Shown here: in pieces, positions 1-10,360 of the stretch
Layout: every line of letters starts with the position of its first letter
Numbering within the stretch: position 1 is the first letter of the stretch
Assembly: GCA_026120035.1 (NCBI GenBank)
Contig: JALRME010000069.1
Coordinates: 24,494 to 88,493 of the forward strand
Reading direction: 5' to 3'
Length of the DNA stretch: 64,000 nucleotides
From: Coleophoma eucalyptorum
Lineage: Eukaryota > Ascomycota > Leotiomycetes > Helotiales > Dermateaceae
Notes under the pieces: model-generated
What the model was told of the DNA's origin: nothing
The model's input: the letters and a program-made list of their open reading frames with translations, nothing else
Databases searched by the model: none
Program-made: the position numbers and the translations under genes

Positions 1-278
1 AGTCATGAATGGAAGTATTGGAAACATGGTTAGCAATTCGCTGGCCAGTGTGAAGAAAACTCTTTAGAAAATATTCTAACATCTAAAATGGCATTGCTTG
101 CTTAAGTGCTCGTCCTCCTATATCCATCTATGGCACTGTGGCTACATTACGTTATAGAAGATGGAGTGGTGGCAGGATGACAGGACTGAGGATCTAAGGA
201 TAACCCAACATTGCAGACTGGAACAGAAGACTCAATGGATTGTGATGCCAGGTATTCCAATTCGATTCAATAGTAGGA

Positions 279-891
279 CTACGCACTATTGTGTTTTTCT
301 CTTTTCATAATATTCACATGAGACTCAGGTGCGTCCTCCACAGCCCACGGGGTTTGATACTTCATGATCTCTTCTCGGAGTATTGACTCAAATCCTTGAT
401 TTTCTTTTTTAGGAATTCATCCGTGTCGGGCGCTGAAGAATCATAATATAGAGTGGCCCGCCCATACGCCTGCGCTGCGGAGTAATTCCACGTCGGCACG
501 ACCTTGCCTGTCTTTGGTTTTGTCGCGACGTAGAATTTCGGGGTAACATAGTGGTTTACAGGCCCATTGAATAGAATCATGACTTCATCCGGGAGGCGTC
601 GCGAATGGATTTCATCCTTGTCGTTCGATCTGTTCACAATGTTTGGACGATTTAATTTATCGACCATAGCCTTGGTGTGCGGGTTCGCCCGAGCCATGTG
701 GCCTCTTAATTACCGAGCTCGCTCTCGCTATCTTTGTTTACAAGATCAAGGAGGAACGGTATGTGGCTGCATTGTAGCACAGGATAGGTTTGTGATGTTA
801 TGGCGGTCGTCAGGATCCCAAGCGGGTTTTGGCATATGAATTGGCGGAGAGTGGGAATGTGACGCTCGGCGTGGACAGCGCGGAGATACAT
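279..891 (-). pseudogene. PaiB-like FMN-binding split-barrel protein, frameshifted
   Basis: The minus strand reads as a PaiB-type FMN-binding protein (bacterial Pai2 / fungal 'negative transcriptional regulator' family, normally about 220 residues). The N-terminal block (VHAERHIPTLRQFI, NPLGILTTAI) is in one frame from 891. The central block (RANPHTKAMV, ILFNGPVNHYVTP, VPTWNYSAAQAYGRA) is in another frame from 697. The C-terminal block (TPWAVEDAPES) is in a third frame ending at 279. The frame changes fall near 706 (one base seems lost between ELG and LRGHMAR) and near 365-385. Neither gap can be an intron because only a few bases separate the frames. The usual last ~30 residues are also missing. 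I conclude it is a decayed gene; two assembly indels are the alternative. Confidence 0.7.
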
Positions 892-1225
892 CGTGGAATA
901 CTCCTAAAGGGTGTTGATTGCAAAGGTGGTTAAGTGGCTTAGAAATAGAAACAAAATTTGTGGTGGAATAAGTCGACCTAATTGCAGATTTTAAAAAACA
1001 TATCCAACCAAATTACACTTCACTACGGGTTGTACTAGCCACAATCATATGAGCCAGTCGGCGGTTTACTATAAACGCTCAGTCCCTCCGCCCACAGCTC
1101 AGTAGCTCTAATAAAGGCTCTGCGGCTTCTTTCCATAGAGATACAGTGGAACGTGCCGTGGGCCGCGGAAAACGTTCGCCAGCGCGAAGAGCGGTTTCTG
1201 GCGGCCTGCCTTCGCCCGACAAAGT

Positions 1226-1480
1226 TTGAATTCTACCGACAGGCAGCTAGAATCTTGGTATGCCTCTTTACCCGAGACTATTAGATTCGATCTAGCAGTT
1301 GTCGAGGGTGGTGATACTGGAGAGATGCTGCCACTACAGCATAAACCTCGATATTTCTCATGCAAGCCGATCATATTTCGACCGTTTCTATTACTTGCCA
1401 CATCACTACCGAGACAATGAACTACCATGATCTCTACTTCATTACTCGCACACTTGTCCAACAAGCTGTCGAACATTAGT
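1226..1480 (+). pseudogene. Fragment of a fungal-specific transcription factor
   Basis: About 64 codons resemble the part of fungal Zn2Cys6 regulators that follows the middle homology domain: LESWYASLPETIRFD, then a run ending PRYFSCKPIIFRPFL, the usual 'YY.CK..I.RPFL' helix. The frame meets a TGA after RQ and continues with STSLLAHLSNKLSN to about 1476. No zinc cluster, upstream domain or start lies in frame. It is an isolated, non-functional remnant. The opposite-strand ORF over the same bases is a shadow. Confidence 0.4.
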
Positions 1481-1899
1481 TTATTCTGAGCAAGAAATAC
1501 TCAGTGGTACATCTCCGTACACATGGATTGATATACAATCATAAGTTCTATATTGGCAATAACCCTAGTAGAAACTCTTGCTACAAAACCCAAGCCACTG
1601 CCTTTCTGACTTCAGGCAGGTTTCGTGCTGCAATTCTTCTCTTGAAAATTGCCTCGCTATGTCCAAAGTTCGAACTTATGGTCACAGATAAAACGATTGC
1701 AGCTTGCGGGTATACGTAGCATTCGAAAATGGTCCTTACCAGGCTCGAGTGTTGAGTTTTTTATCTGGATCAATATGGACATTCGCAAGAAGCAGCTTAT
1801 CTCAGCCTGCGATATACATATGAGAGAAGACGGTATTTTATTACTGGCCTGGCCCTTCGCCACTTATGTATCGCGACCCAATATTATCTAAAAGCCATA

Positions 1900-2285
1900 T
1901 TAAGCCCATTGTTTCTCAACCTTATCTTGAATTTCCTTAGGATAGTTATCACGGAATGAAGCCTCTTTCAATACTATTTCATGCGAAAATTCGCCAGGAA
2001 ACAGGCAACACCGCACCACCTTGAAATGATTCTGGCCAACTTTCACTCCATGAGACACATATGGAATCAAAGAGATATTTAGATATTCATCAAAGAAAAA
2101 CTCATTAGCTCGTGGTTGACAACGTGTGTCATTGGCCCAGATCACATCCTTGAGGTTAGTCGGGTCAATATCGTCTCCTACCAAGTATATAATAGGGATG
2201 TAAAACCCAGGCTTTGAGCCAAAAACAGTATGGCCAATCTTGTTACTGAATTCTTCCATATTTGTGTTTAAGACGCATCTTGTTA
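1900..2285 (-). pseudogene. UbiD/Fdc1-type decarboxylase, C-terminal part only
   Basis: The ORF encodes the last ~125 residues of a UbiD-family decarboxylase that uses prenylated FMN (fungal ferulic/cinnamic acid decarboxylase type). Diagnostic stretches are NTNMEEFSNKIGHTVFGS, GFYIPIIYLVGDDIDPTNL, DVIWANDTRCQP and the end NYPKEIQDKVEKQWA. Family proteins are about 500 residues, so some 370 N-terminal residues are absent, and homology stops abruptly near 2280. The adjoining bases on the other strand belong to a UbiX/Pad1-like fragment. In fungi the two genes often lie side by side because Pad1 makes the prenyl-flavin for Fdc1. The remaining reading frame has no internal stop, which suggests a recent deletion rather than long decay. 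Confidence 0.82.
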
Positions 2286-2751
2286 TGAGCAATGGGCGGA
2301 AGAGACCTTGAAATATGAAACGGACTATAAAGGGCCCAATGTTCGCGCCCTAACCGATCACGTTTATAGCAACTATGATATAGCTGCACCAATTGTTAGT
2401 GGCTCATTCCGAGTGGATGGCATGGTTATTGTGCCTTGCAGTATGAAAACTCTCGCCGCCATCAGTTCAGGTTACTGCGACGACCTTATCTCCCGTGCTG
2501 CGGACGTAGTCTTAAAAGAACGGCACCGGCTTGTCCTTGTTACACGAGAATGTCCTCTCAGCGGAATTCATCTGCAGAACATGCTATCTGCAACGCAGAA
2601 TGGCGCAGTAATATTCCCACCAGTCCTGCCCTTCTATATTCGACCATCATCAGTAGATGACCTCGTGGACCATATAGTTGGAAGAGTGCTAGATTTGTTT
2701 GACTTAGACACGCAAGATTTTAGCTGGTGGGAGGGGTTCCAAAAAGAATAA
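2284..2751 (+). pseudogene. UbiX/Pad1-type flavin prenyltransferase, N-terminally truncated
   Basis: The frame encodes most of a UbiX/Pad1 flavin prenyltransferase: QWAEETLKYETDYKG, SGSFRVDGMVIVPCSMKTLA, DDLISRAADVVLKERHRLVL, TRECPLSGIHLQNMLS, GAVIFPPVLPFY and VDHIVGRVLDLFDLD. The family starts with a Rossmann segment of about 60 residues carrying the TGATG-like FMN motif. It is missing here: an in-frame TAA lies at 2269-2271 and no start precedes the homology. The computed TTG start at 2308 lies inside a conserved motif and is not credible. Together with the minus-strand Fdc1 fragment it forms two gene tails pointing away from a common junction. Confidence 0.85.
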
Positions 2752-3942
2752 TTTCATGTTTTATAGACTTCTCAGTTCGGAAAGAAATTACTTGCGTTGG
2801 TTGGGTCGGTCAGCAGTGGAGCAGTAGCGCCGAGGACTTCATGATCGACCAGGGAGAAAATAGAGATCAAAATACATCTAAAATTCACCTTATATTTCAT
2901 ATAGTAAAATTTCACAGAACAGCGGGAAACGACAAAGAACTTACAACCTAATAAGTAACCATACCAATCTATAGTTTCTAACCTCCAGCTTTCCTAAATC
3001 TTATTGTGAATTTTTCAGAAATAGTACAAACCTTAATATGATGAACAATCAAGAGACAGACTTTGAATTGTGTTTGTAACTTGAAAAGCTTTCGATTATG
3101 ACAGACTGTAAGATTACTTTAAGCACCCGACTGACGTCTGGAGTGCAACCAAAGCTTATCACATGACTATTTTGACTTTCACAATGTACATGTGACTGTA
3201 TTACCTGACTACGCCATGTATGCATTATTACTATGGTACCACAATGACCATCTTTGGTTAAACTACCCCGCTTGTCTTTCCTGTTCCAGTCTCATGGATT
3301 TATTTAACAACTACACCATCGTTCACGTAAGTCATGTCACAAAAAACATGTTGTACACATCTGGCTGTGTAACGGAAGTAGTATGTAGAGCTGCCCCGTG
3401 CCCCGTGCCCGTGCCCCTCGAAGCGCCCAGTGTAAATCTTGCCAAGCCTTGTAGGCAAATACGCGAATGGGCTGAGAGGTAAAGAATGTATAGATAAAGT
3501 CTAAGTTGTGTAGGGCGGACTCAGTATGGTAATTTGAAGAGTACTTCTTTTACTGGGGCGGTCTGCCAGTCGGAACCAAAGCGTTACCTCGCGAGTGTCA
3601 AACAAGCTTTGCTTCCACTGATCTGCTGCGGGCGCCGAACATTCAGCTGAGCACTTGGCACATAGCTGAGTTGAAATAAGTTTGCGGAGTTAAATAGTAA
3701 TAGTAATATTATTATTCACTCTTTCTGCCTCGTCAAGTTTAGATTCATGGCTGAATCAGATCTGCAAGCACATGATCCCCTAATTGTTTTCTTTTTTTTA
3801 GTTGACAAATAGCTCTTTTACCCTCCCCCCCCCCCTCAATCTTTTTAACAAAAGGCTTCCAGTTTCATCTTTCAAAATTTGATTGCAAGTAGAGATACCT
3901 TTACTGATTTGTTTTACTTATTTTACATATTCAATATCCATT
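2752..3942. other. Intergenic, no gene seen; pyrimidine-rich promoter tract
   Basis: I see no credible gene. Short ORFs here match no family and have no splice or start context. A run of eleven C bases sits at about 3826-3836, directly upstream of the lectin gene, in a longer C/T-rich stretch typical of fungal promoters. Near 3394-3420 there is a small GTGCCCC-type tandem repeat. Confidence 0.5.
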
Positions 3943-4470
3943 ATGTTTAGGTCGATCGAACTGACGGCCCTTTTCCTCCATTGTGCAAATTTAGCCACAC
4001 TTGCACTCTCTGTACCTGTTCCAGCCGCCATTGACACTACATATTATTATCGCCTCACCAATGACTATACAGGAAACTTGATAGCCTTGGATGTCATTCC
4101 AGACGGCTCTGGTCTCCTTCAAATGAGTGAACTTGGCGATTATTCCGGTCAATTTTGGCATTTTGTAAAATTGGGTGGCCAGGAAAAATATGCGTTACGG
4201 ACACTTTATCTTGGCGAAGGGTTCTCTCTCGATATAATCAACAACAACGGAGTTTTGAGCACTACACCCCATCTTGCGCCTACTGGCTACTATTCTGGTC
4301 AGTATTGGACCGCTACACCCTGGGGAGATGGATCGTACCAACTCACAAACGATTTCACGGGGACCGGGAAACATCTCGACATATACAGCGATACACACGA
4401 GCCAATGCTGGACGGTGATAATCATTCTGGCCAACACTGGAGGTTGGCAAAGATTAGGCCCATCTTTTAA
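3943..4470 (+). CDS. Small secreted ricin-B-type (QxW) beta-trefoil lectin
   Basis: A 175-residue single-exon protein. I start at the ATG at 3943 because it begins with a hydrophobic signal peptide (MFRSIELTALFLHC..., probable cleavage after the SVPVPA region); the longer frame upstream uses a TTG. The mature part has three repeats, each ending in a QxW motif (GQFWHF, GQYWTA, GQHWRL) and each preceded by a short turn such as DYSG, YYSG or NHSG. That is the three-lobed plan of ricin-B-type carbohydrate-binding domains. No enzyme domain is attached, so it is likely a secreted sugar-binding protein; the ligand cannot be read from sequence. It has no partner gene nearby and no cysteine framework. 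Confidence 0.75.
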   Translation: MFRSIELTALFLHCANLATLALSVPVPAAIDTTYYYRLTNDYTGNLIALDVIPDGSGLLQMSELGDYSGQFWHFVKLGGQEKYALRTLYLGEGFSLDIINNNGVLSTTPHLAPTGYYSGQYWTATPWGDGSYQLTNDFTGTGKHLDIYSDTHEPMLDGDNHSGQHWRLAKIRPIF

Positions 4471-5833
4471 TATTGAAATATCATCTTTGGCTCGGGCAAA
4501 TCATTCTATCTCGGTGGAAGTGATATTAACTATTCTATATATCCAAAGGCACGAAGAACAGTGAGAGTAGTGATATTTGTGCACTTTGATGACACACCAG
4601 CCCCTTCATCGGATGATCATGCATGGGAAAGGGAGCAGCATTTCACCGATAAATTACACAGGAAGTTGGATAGTTATTGATATTTTGTATGATCTTGAGT
4701 GACTTCGCATGGCATTGAAATACAAGGAGTCTCAGTTTATCAATGAAAACTCTTGGCATTAAATGTACTCTTAGTAACAGACCTAAATATTTCCTCGTCT
4801 ACTGCTTTCATGGTTGCGTGCCCACCGAAGAATGGAGTTTTACACCCTTCAGTATGTGTGTCTGGCAAACCTGGGATAGGGACCACTCCCCATAGCGGCG
4901 AGATAAAATGTTCCATGGCCACTAGGGAAAACTCTGATCAATCCAGTGATACTGTGTGATTCATGGCGCGCACTTACAGTCGCAAACATCTGAAGTTGTC
5001 TTGAATGAAACACAATGAAGGCGGCTTAGCTCGCTAAAGATGGTTTCCTACGGATGAATGAGGAGTGATGAGCGCTTGTGCCTTTGAGCAGAGACCAAAA
5101 AGCGAATGACACGCACAGTCTTTGCGGGTGAAATGCCCCAAGCAGTGCCTCCTTATCATGCCGATACTTCGGCGTTTCACATGATACTGATATGGCCAGT
5201 TACCTGACTCCATTGTTATGTCAATACCTCAATAAACTAGATTATATTACTGGAAATCTGAGGGTAACTGGAATTTTTACTTTTTACTTGTAAAGAAGGT
5301 AATAGGTTGACCATAAGATTAATTATATGAGTGTTCATTCTATTCCTCACGGCCTATCTCAAGAAATAAATAAGCTTTGAGAAGTGCACGTAAGTTACTC
5401 GAGCGAGCGAGCGCACGACCTTGCACTAATAAACCGGCCGGCCTGACAAGATCGGTCACTCTTAGCGAGGACCATAGCTCCACCTCTCCTCGCCAAATGT
5501 CGATACCGGTTATTGCTTTTGCAACTTGCAACTCGATGAATTCTCATGTCACCAACTTCCTTATATAGCCAGCTTATCAATAAAGTACGTTAGTGGCGTT
5601 CTTTCTTCGGTAAGCAAAAGAGAGTCACAGTTCTAGTTTCTAGAAACTTAAATTTTAAGGAGCCGCCCCCTTTAATATAAAATTAGTAACATATTTTGTG
5701 AGAATTTCAAGTTAGTATTTGATTACATTATTTTTACTTCACCATTGTTCGTTTCTCGAGAATAGAGCCCTGAAGGCGCCATAGTTTTGCATTCACGATA
5801 AGCCCATCCTCGCTTGGTGCAAGTTATACACTA

Positions 5834-5849
5834 CCGTGCCGGGGCACGG
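5834..5849. repeat. Perfect GC-rich inverted repeat (7-bp arms)
   Basis: CCGTGCC and GGCACGG face each other with a 2-base spacer inside an otherwise AT-rich region. It may be a binding site for a dimeric regulator or a chance hairpin. It lies about 770 bp upstream of the peroxidase start. Confidence 0.5.
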
Positions 5850-5890
5850 ATTAGTCTGTGGTGAGAACTTTATAAACTTACTCGTTAACC

Positions 5891-6024
5891 TTAACGAAAC
5901 TACCTCAAGTCATAGCGAAAAACTGCACTGCCACTCTCTTTCTATACTCTAAATACTTGAGATTAACGAACTACGTGAAGTCATAGCGAATTGCTGCACT
6001 GCCACTGTCTTGCTATACACTCTA
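5891..6024. repeat. Two diverged ~70-bp tandem copies
   Basis: Copy 1 starts at 5891 and copy 2 at 5963, a period of about 72 bp. Both share TTAACGAA, CTAC, AAGTCATAGCGAA, CTGCACTGCCACT and a CTATAC-CTCTA end, with scattered substitutions and small indels. It lies in the peroxidase upstream region. Function unknown. Confidence 0.75.
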
Positions 6025-6615
6025 GGTTTCAAGACATCATTTACAATCTGAATGTATCGTTTAATATCTGTTCACCCCGACCATTGACTTGAGCAAACAA
6101 CAAGACGAAACGTTTGGCCGTCTGATTTAGCGCACGTCCCCATCAAAGCCTCTTCAACACGTCCTTATTTCAATATACCATTTCGGTATCAGATGAACTT
6201 TGCGAAACAACTTAGCACGTGCACTCGTGTAGTGACAACTCCATGGCCTGAAGAGCGCCCTTTGGTACGGAGCAGATCTATCCGACCTCTCTTTCTGAGC
6301 TTTTTGATGCCTTCGCGCATACAAAAATGTAAAACTTGCGAGTAAAACTTGAGCAAAGCACAGTGCAGCGCAGCACAGCACAGATCCAAACTCAGACATT
6401 CCGTTGAAGTTAGGATGCCTAAAGGCTTCATGGGCTGTTGAAGTCATGGATTTAAAAGGGAACACAAATTCCTTTTCAAAAGTATCAACTTTCAAGGCAG
6501 ATCTGAGATCTGGGTTCATTCACCTGTTTGCTTTTCTTCACTCGCTATCGTTGCCATCTTCCAGTTTTTTCATCCGCTATATCCTTCTGTTCTTTTTCTG
6601 TATACTTCTTTCATC

Positions 6616-7897
6616 ATGAAATTTCCTTCCACCATCGCCGTGGTCTTGGCCACCACACTCACTGAGGCATCGGTTATGCCACGCGCGGGCGGAGCCTGCC
6701 CTGCGGTATGGACCCAAATATCGCAGGATCTTACCAAGATGTTCGTCCAGGCCGACGGACAATGCAACGACGACTCACGAGCCGCCGTACGCGCTGTCTT
6801 CCATGACTGCGCTACTTGGTCCAAAGCCCAAGGCACCACTGGTGGTTGCGATGGCTCTGTCTTCCTTTCAGCTGAGGAGAACGCACGGCCGGAGAACCGT
6901 GGTCTTCAAGACATCTCTTCTAAGTTGACAGCCTTGGCAAAGCAGCGCGGAGTCGGTGTTGCGGATATGATCGCTTTTGCAGGCGCTCATGGAACACTGT
7001 CATGTCCCCTTGGTCCCACTGTCAAGACCATGATCGGCAGAAAAGACTCGTCTACAGCTGCAAACGAAAGTCTGCTGCCAGGAAACGCATCCATGAGCGC
7101 AGATACCATCATTTCGTTGTTCGCCGATAAGGGATTTAGTGCCCCCGATGTGGCCGCACTCATCGGTGCCCACAGCTCGTCCAAACAGTTCTTCGTAGAT
7201 CCGTCTAAAGCTGGGCAAGCCCAGGATAGAACTCCTGGAATCTGGGACGTTGACTATTACAACGACACTCTGACGAAACAACCTGGCGTGTTTATCTTCC
7301 AATCTGATATCGCCATTAGTCAAGATCCCAGATCTGGACCAACCTTCAAGTCATTTGTGGGACAGCAAGCGTAAGATCTTAACATTCCCTAAGATTGAGG
7401 GACACTGCTAATAGGTGAAATTGAATAGTACATGGAATCAAGCTTTTGCAGACACCTTCTCAAGATTGATGCTACTTGGCGTTCCAACCGATGGTCTGGT
7501 TGATTGCACGTCGGCTCTACCACCGCCCACTGATAGCTTCCCTGGTGCAAATACTCCACCTAACCAAGGAGGTCCACCAAATGGACCTTCTGGCCCAGGA
7601 CGGCCAACATCCGACCCAGGAAGGCCAACAAAGCCAGTATCTGGTCCAGCAAAGGAACCATCCGGTACTCCAACCGGTTTCCCTTCCAACTTCCCAACCA
7701 ACTTCCCATCCGGTGCACCAACCAACTTCCCATCCGGTGCACCAACGAATTTCCCAGCCGGCGGTGCTCCAGGGCGGCCAGACTTTGGTGCTCCCGGTGG
7801 TGCCGGCGGTCCAGGCGGTTCAGGTGGTCCAGGTGGATGCCGGGGAGGGCAGAAGAATCAAGCTGATGGTTATCCGGCAGGAAGACCAGGCTGCTAA
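6616..7897 (+). CDS. Secreted class II haem peroxidase with Pro/Gly-rich tail
   Basis: Two exons (6616-7370, 7429-7897) give 407 residues. The 58-bp intron has GTAAG, a CTAAT branch and an AG acceptor at 7427-7428; an earlier AG at 7413-7414 would put a stop directly in frame. Residues 1-24 look like a signal peptide. The distal haem site is Arg59/His63 (RAVFHDC), followed by the calcium-site GGCDGS; the proximal histidine is His186 in LIGAHSSSK. This is the plan of fungal class II (lignin-type) extracellular peroxidases, which oxidise phenols and related donors with H2O2. Whether a surface tryptophan or Mn site exists I cannot tell. After residue ~285 comes a low-complexity tail of about 120 residues rich in Pro, Gly, Ser and Asn with NFPSGAPT repeats, possibly a linker or wall-association segment. 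Confidence 0.88.
7700..7747 (+). repeat. 24-bp in-frame tandem repeat in peroxidase tail
   Basis: Two nearly identical 24-bp units start at 7700 and 7724, with partial diverged units on both sides. Each encodes NFPSGAPT. Being a multiple of three, copy number can change without breaking the frame. Confidence 0.85.
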
Positions 7898-8994
7898 CTC
7901 CAGACTTAGCAGGTTTGGTTTGTATGTATATATATAGAAGTGTGTGCTAATTTGCGAGACTTCATATTTCTCATTTTGTAAACCATTTCGCAAGTACCAC
8001 AGCTTATGGATAATTGTGTAGTATAAATATACGTATCTTTATATCTGGTGATTAACATCCGTCACCTGTGGTCTGTGGTTGTAAAGAACTTTCCCGAGCT
8101 TCTACGTTGTCTTCACTTTGTCGCATGCGCAAAGCTTCACTTTCACCTTACATGCACCTTGAACTCGCTCTTTGAATAATTTTTTTCTTCGCACGGTACC
8201 AACTGTTCCACCTCTCCTCCATCTTTATTCAATTCTTTACTCCCTTTTTTTTTCGAGATTTCGCGACGAAAAGGAAAGCGGCATCATCTATGTTCTTTGG
8301 GGCCAATACTACTACTCTAAGCGAATCTTTCAGTCCTTTCATGAAAATTCCGCAAAATAAATAGGTGTCCTTTCAGGTAGCATAGTCACTGCTGCTCCAG
8401 CTATTGCTAGCATAGACAGTTGCCCCACTTGCAATGCGGAATGCTAGAATATCGAATGGGTTGGAAACCTGGTTTGTTCGTATTCCTCTGTCCTGTGTGG
8501 ACACCTTTCAGATATCTTCGCACGACGATGAAGACACAGTTCCGGAACTACGACGGCTCTAATGCATGCACATGTGTCTCATGAGGCTCTCTAATGATAT
8601 TTCAATCGGAGATTCGTATCTACAAGCAGATATTCGAGTTCTATCGCCGTCAATACGATGTCCACGGAAGCATCCTTTTCTTTCCTTTGTACAGAAATTA
8701 TCTTTTGTTGTTGGGTTGTACGCAGAGAATCCTCGATGGCCGAATCCGATGTGTCGCGAGTCTAGCCGCAACTCGCCGTCGCAAACTCTATTGTCTATAG
8801 ATAGACAGACATTGACAACTCCACATCCGCTATTAGCTCTTCTCTTCATGATTAGTGATCCGCCGATGGTTAGTGATACGTGATCCGCATCGGAATAGTG
8901 ATTAGTGATTCCCAACTTCTCCGGGGCTTATAGAGAAAGATCGAATCTTCCTCGTCAACTCTCCTCCTTCTTTCATGTCCCATCCGCTGCAATA
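7898..8994. other. Intergenic between peroxidase and acetyltransferase
   Basis: No supported gene. Overlapping ORFs of 118 and 105 codons on opposite strands (8559-8915) resemble nothing I know. A cluster of TAGTGAT words and two GTGATCCG copies lies at 8848-8908, just upstream of the next gene, and could be regulatory or simple repetition. Confidence 0.45.
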
Positions 8995-9678
8995 ATGTCT
9001 TACATTTACAAGATCCATCATCTCTCCACAGCAGACCCAAATCTTGCTTTCCTGGCCGGCAAGTTCGCGGCCCTACGTCTCTCGGCCCTCACCGTCTCGG
9101 CCCCTGCCTTCAGCTCAACCTTTGAAATTGAGTCAGCCTTCACTGCCCCTTATTGGATCGACCGCCTACAGAGACCACTGGTGCACTTTTTCATCGCGGT
9201 TGCATATCCACCTACCACAAAGCCTGAGCAGCAAACCATCGACGCTGGGGATTGGGTTGGCAGTGCCACTTTGCTGGGGTCATTTTCTAAGGACAAGTTT
9301 GAGTTGCCTGAAAGTGGCGGTCCAGAGATTGGGGAAGATGATGTTGAGAGCAAGTGGCAAATGACCGCTGTTTACAGCAGTCCCGACCATCGTGGAAAAG
9401 GCCTGGCCAAGCAGTTGATCAATCATGCCATGGATTTTGCAAGGAGGGAAGGAGGAGCGGAAAAGCGATGCGGGGTCCGTATTATGATCCATCCGAGGAA
9501 TGTCATTGTGAAAAAGTTGTATTATGCTTTGGAATTTACGGATGCAGGACTGTGTACGCTTGCAGAGGCTTTTCATAGTAATGGAGACGCGAATATATTA
9601 CCGCCTGATGGAGGGGCCAGTCAGCCGGAGAAGTATCATGTGAAAGCGGGATTGGTTATGGAGAAGGTATTAATTTGA
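8995..9678 (+). CDS. GNAT-family N-acetyltransferase
   Basis: A 227-residue single-exon protein. I start at the ATG at 8995 (MSYIYKIHHLS) because the upstream extension has an atypical start and leader-like composition. The acetyl-CoA-binding motif A is clear: TAVYSSPDHRGKGLAKQLI with the pyrophosphate-binding RGKGLA at about residues 132-137, followed by the motif B region (NVIVKKLYYALEFTDAG), where a tyrosine usually acts as general acid. These features place it in the GNAT fold. The substrate cannot be assigned, since fungal GNATs of this size act on amines, antibiotics or proteins. The gene has no obvious operon-like partner; the amidohydrolase downstream runs toward it. Confidence 0.8.
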   Translation: MSYIYKIHHLSTADPNLAFLAGKFAALRLSALTVSAPAFSSTFEIESAFTAPYWIDRLQRPLVHFFIAVAYPPTTKPEQQTIDAGDWVGSATLLGSFSKDKFELPESGGPEIGEDDVESKWQMTAVYSSPDHRGKGLAKQLINHAMDFARREGGAEKRCGVRIMIHPRNVIVKKLYYALEFTDAGLCTLAEAFHSNGDANILPPDGGASQPEKYHVKAGLVMEKVLI

Positions 9679-10360
9679 AGGCTTAACTTTCAGATCATAA
9701 AATCAAATAGAGACTAGAATAGAAAATATAAATTTGACCCTATGCCACGCGACTTCGATGGTAGGCTCAAGCCACAATTTCCACCTACAAGCAACAACTT
9801 TCAACCGTGTTACCTTCATTTACTCTTACCTGTCCCTTCTGCTCCGAGTAATACGATGCAACCCCGAATAAGCTAAAGCTTTTTTTTGGAAGAGGAAGTA
9901 AACAATAAATTAGTATCGGATCTTTCTGACACTTCAAATCAGATAGTTTCTGTTAGTAAGGGGGAAAGAGGAGTTATTAAGGACAGGAATAAATGAAATA
10001 GTCACATTCGTCATCCTCCCCTGGAAGTGAATCGCCGTCGGGAGTGTCCAGAAGTGGATCCGAAGAATTATTCAGCTACAGATTATCTAGCAGTCCGATA
10101 AGCGAGTAAGGTTATGTCGCATAAAGAGAACTTAAGGGTTTGAAGTACACTTGTAAGTTGAAGAGCTCCTGATTGAGACATACCATAGGAATCCTGTCTC
10201 AAGTACTTGAATGACGCCTGGAGTATGACTATTTAACTTTCAACATATCATCTATGTAGTCTGGCTTAAATCGGATTAAACCAGTCTTATTAAAACTGTA
10301 GTCGACTCATTCAATAGGGTTATACCCTCTGATAGGGGAATATTTCCAACCCAACTATCG
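9679..10360. other. Intergenic between two convergent genes
   Basis: About 680 bp of AT-rich sequence holding the 3' flanks of the acetyltransferase and the amidohydrolase. I see no gene, repeat or RNA in it. Confidence 0.5.

Larger units (their letters stand above)
4471..6615. other. 2.1-kb intergenic region upstream of the peroxidase
   Basis: No supported gene. Small ORFs at 4740-4959 and 5340-5580 lack family similarity that I can defend. The stretch holds an inverted repeat at 5834-5849 and a diverged tandem duplication at 5891-6024, both listed separately. A CA/GC-rich microsatellite-like run (GCACAGTGCAGCGCAGCAC) lies near 6357-6375. The last 90 bases before 6616 are rich in C/T, as in many fungal core promoters. 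Confidence 0.5.

Noticed and set aside
1504..1891. Short ORFs between two relics
   Set aside because: They overlap each other in several frames without recognisable content.
4740..4959. Overlapping ORFs; the minus-strand one (FISPLWGVVPIPGLPDTH...) looks protein-like
   Set aside because: I could not tie it to a family, it has no extension on either side, and the opposite strand is equally open. It may be an old gene fragment, but the support is too weak.
7371..7414. Shorter peroxidase intron using the AG at 7413-7414
   Set aside because: It would place a TGA immediately after the joint; the AG at 7427-7428 keeps the frame and the conserved TWNQAF segment.
8559..8915. 118-codon minus ORF and 105-codon plus ORF over the same bases
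   Set aside because: No family similarity, mutual shadows, and they lie in the promoter of the acetyltransferase.
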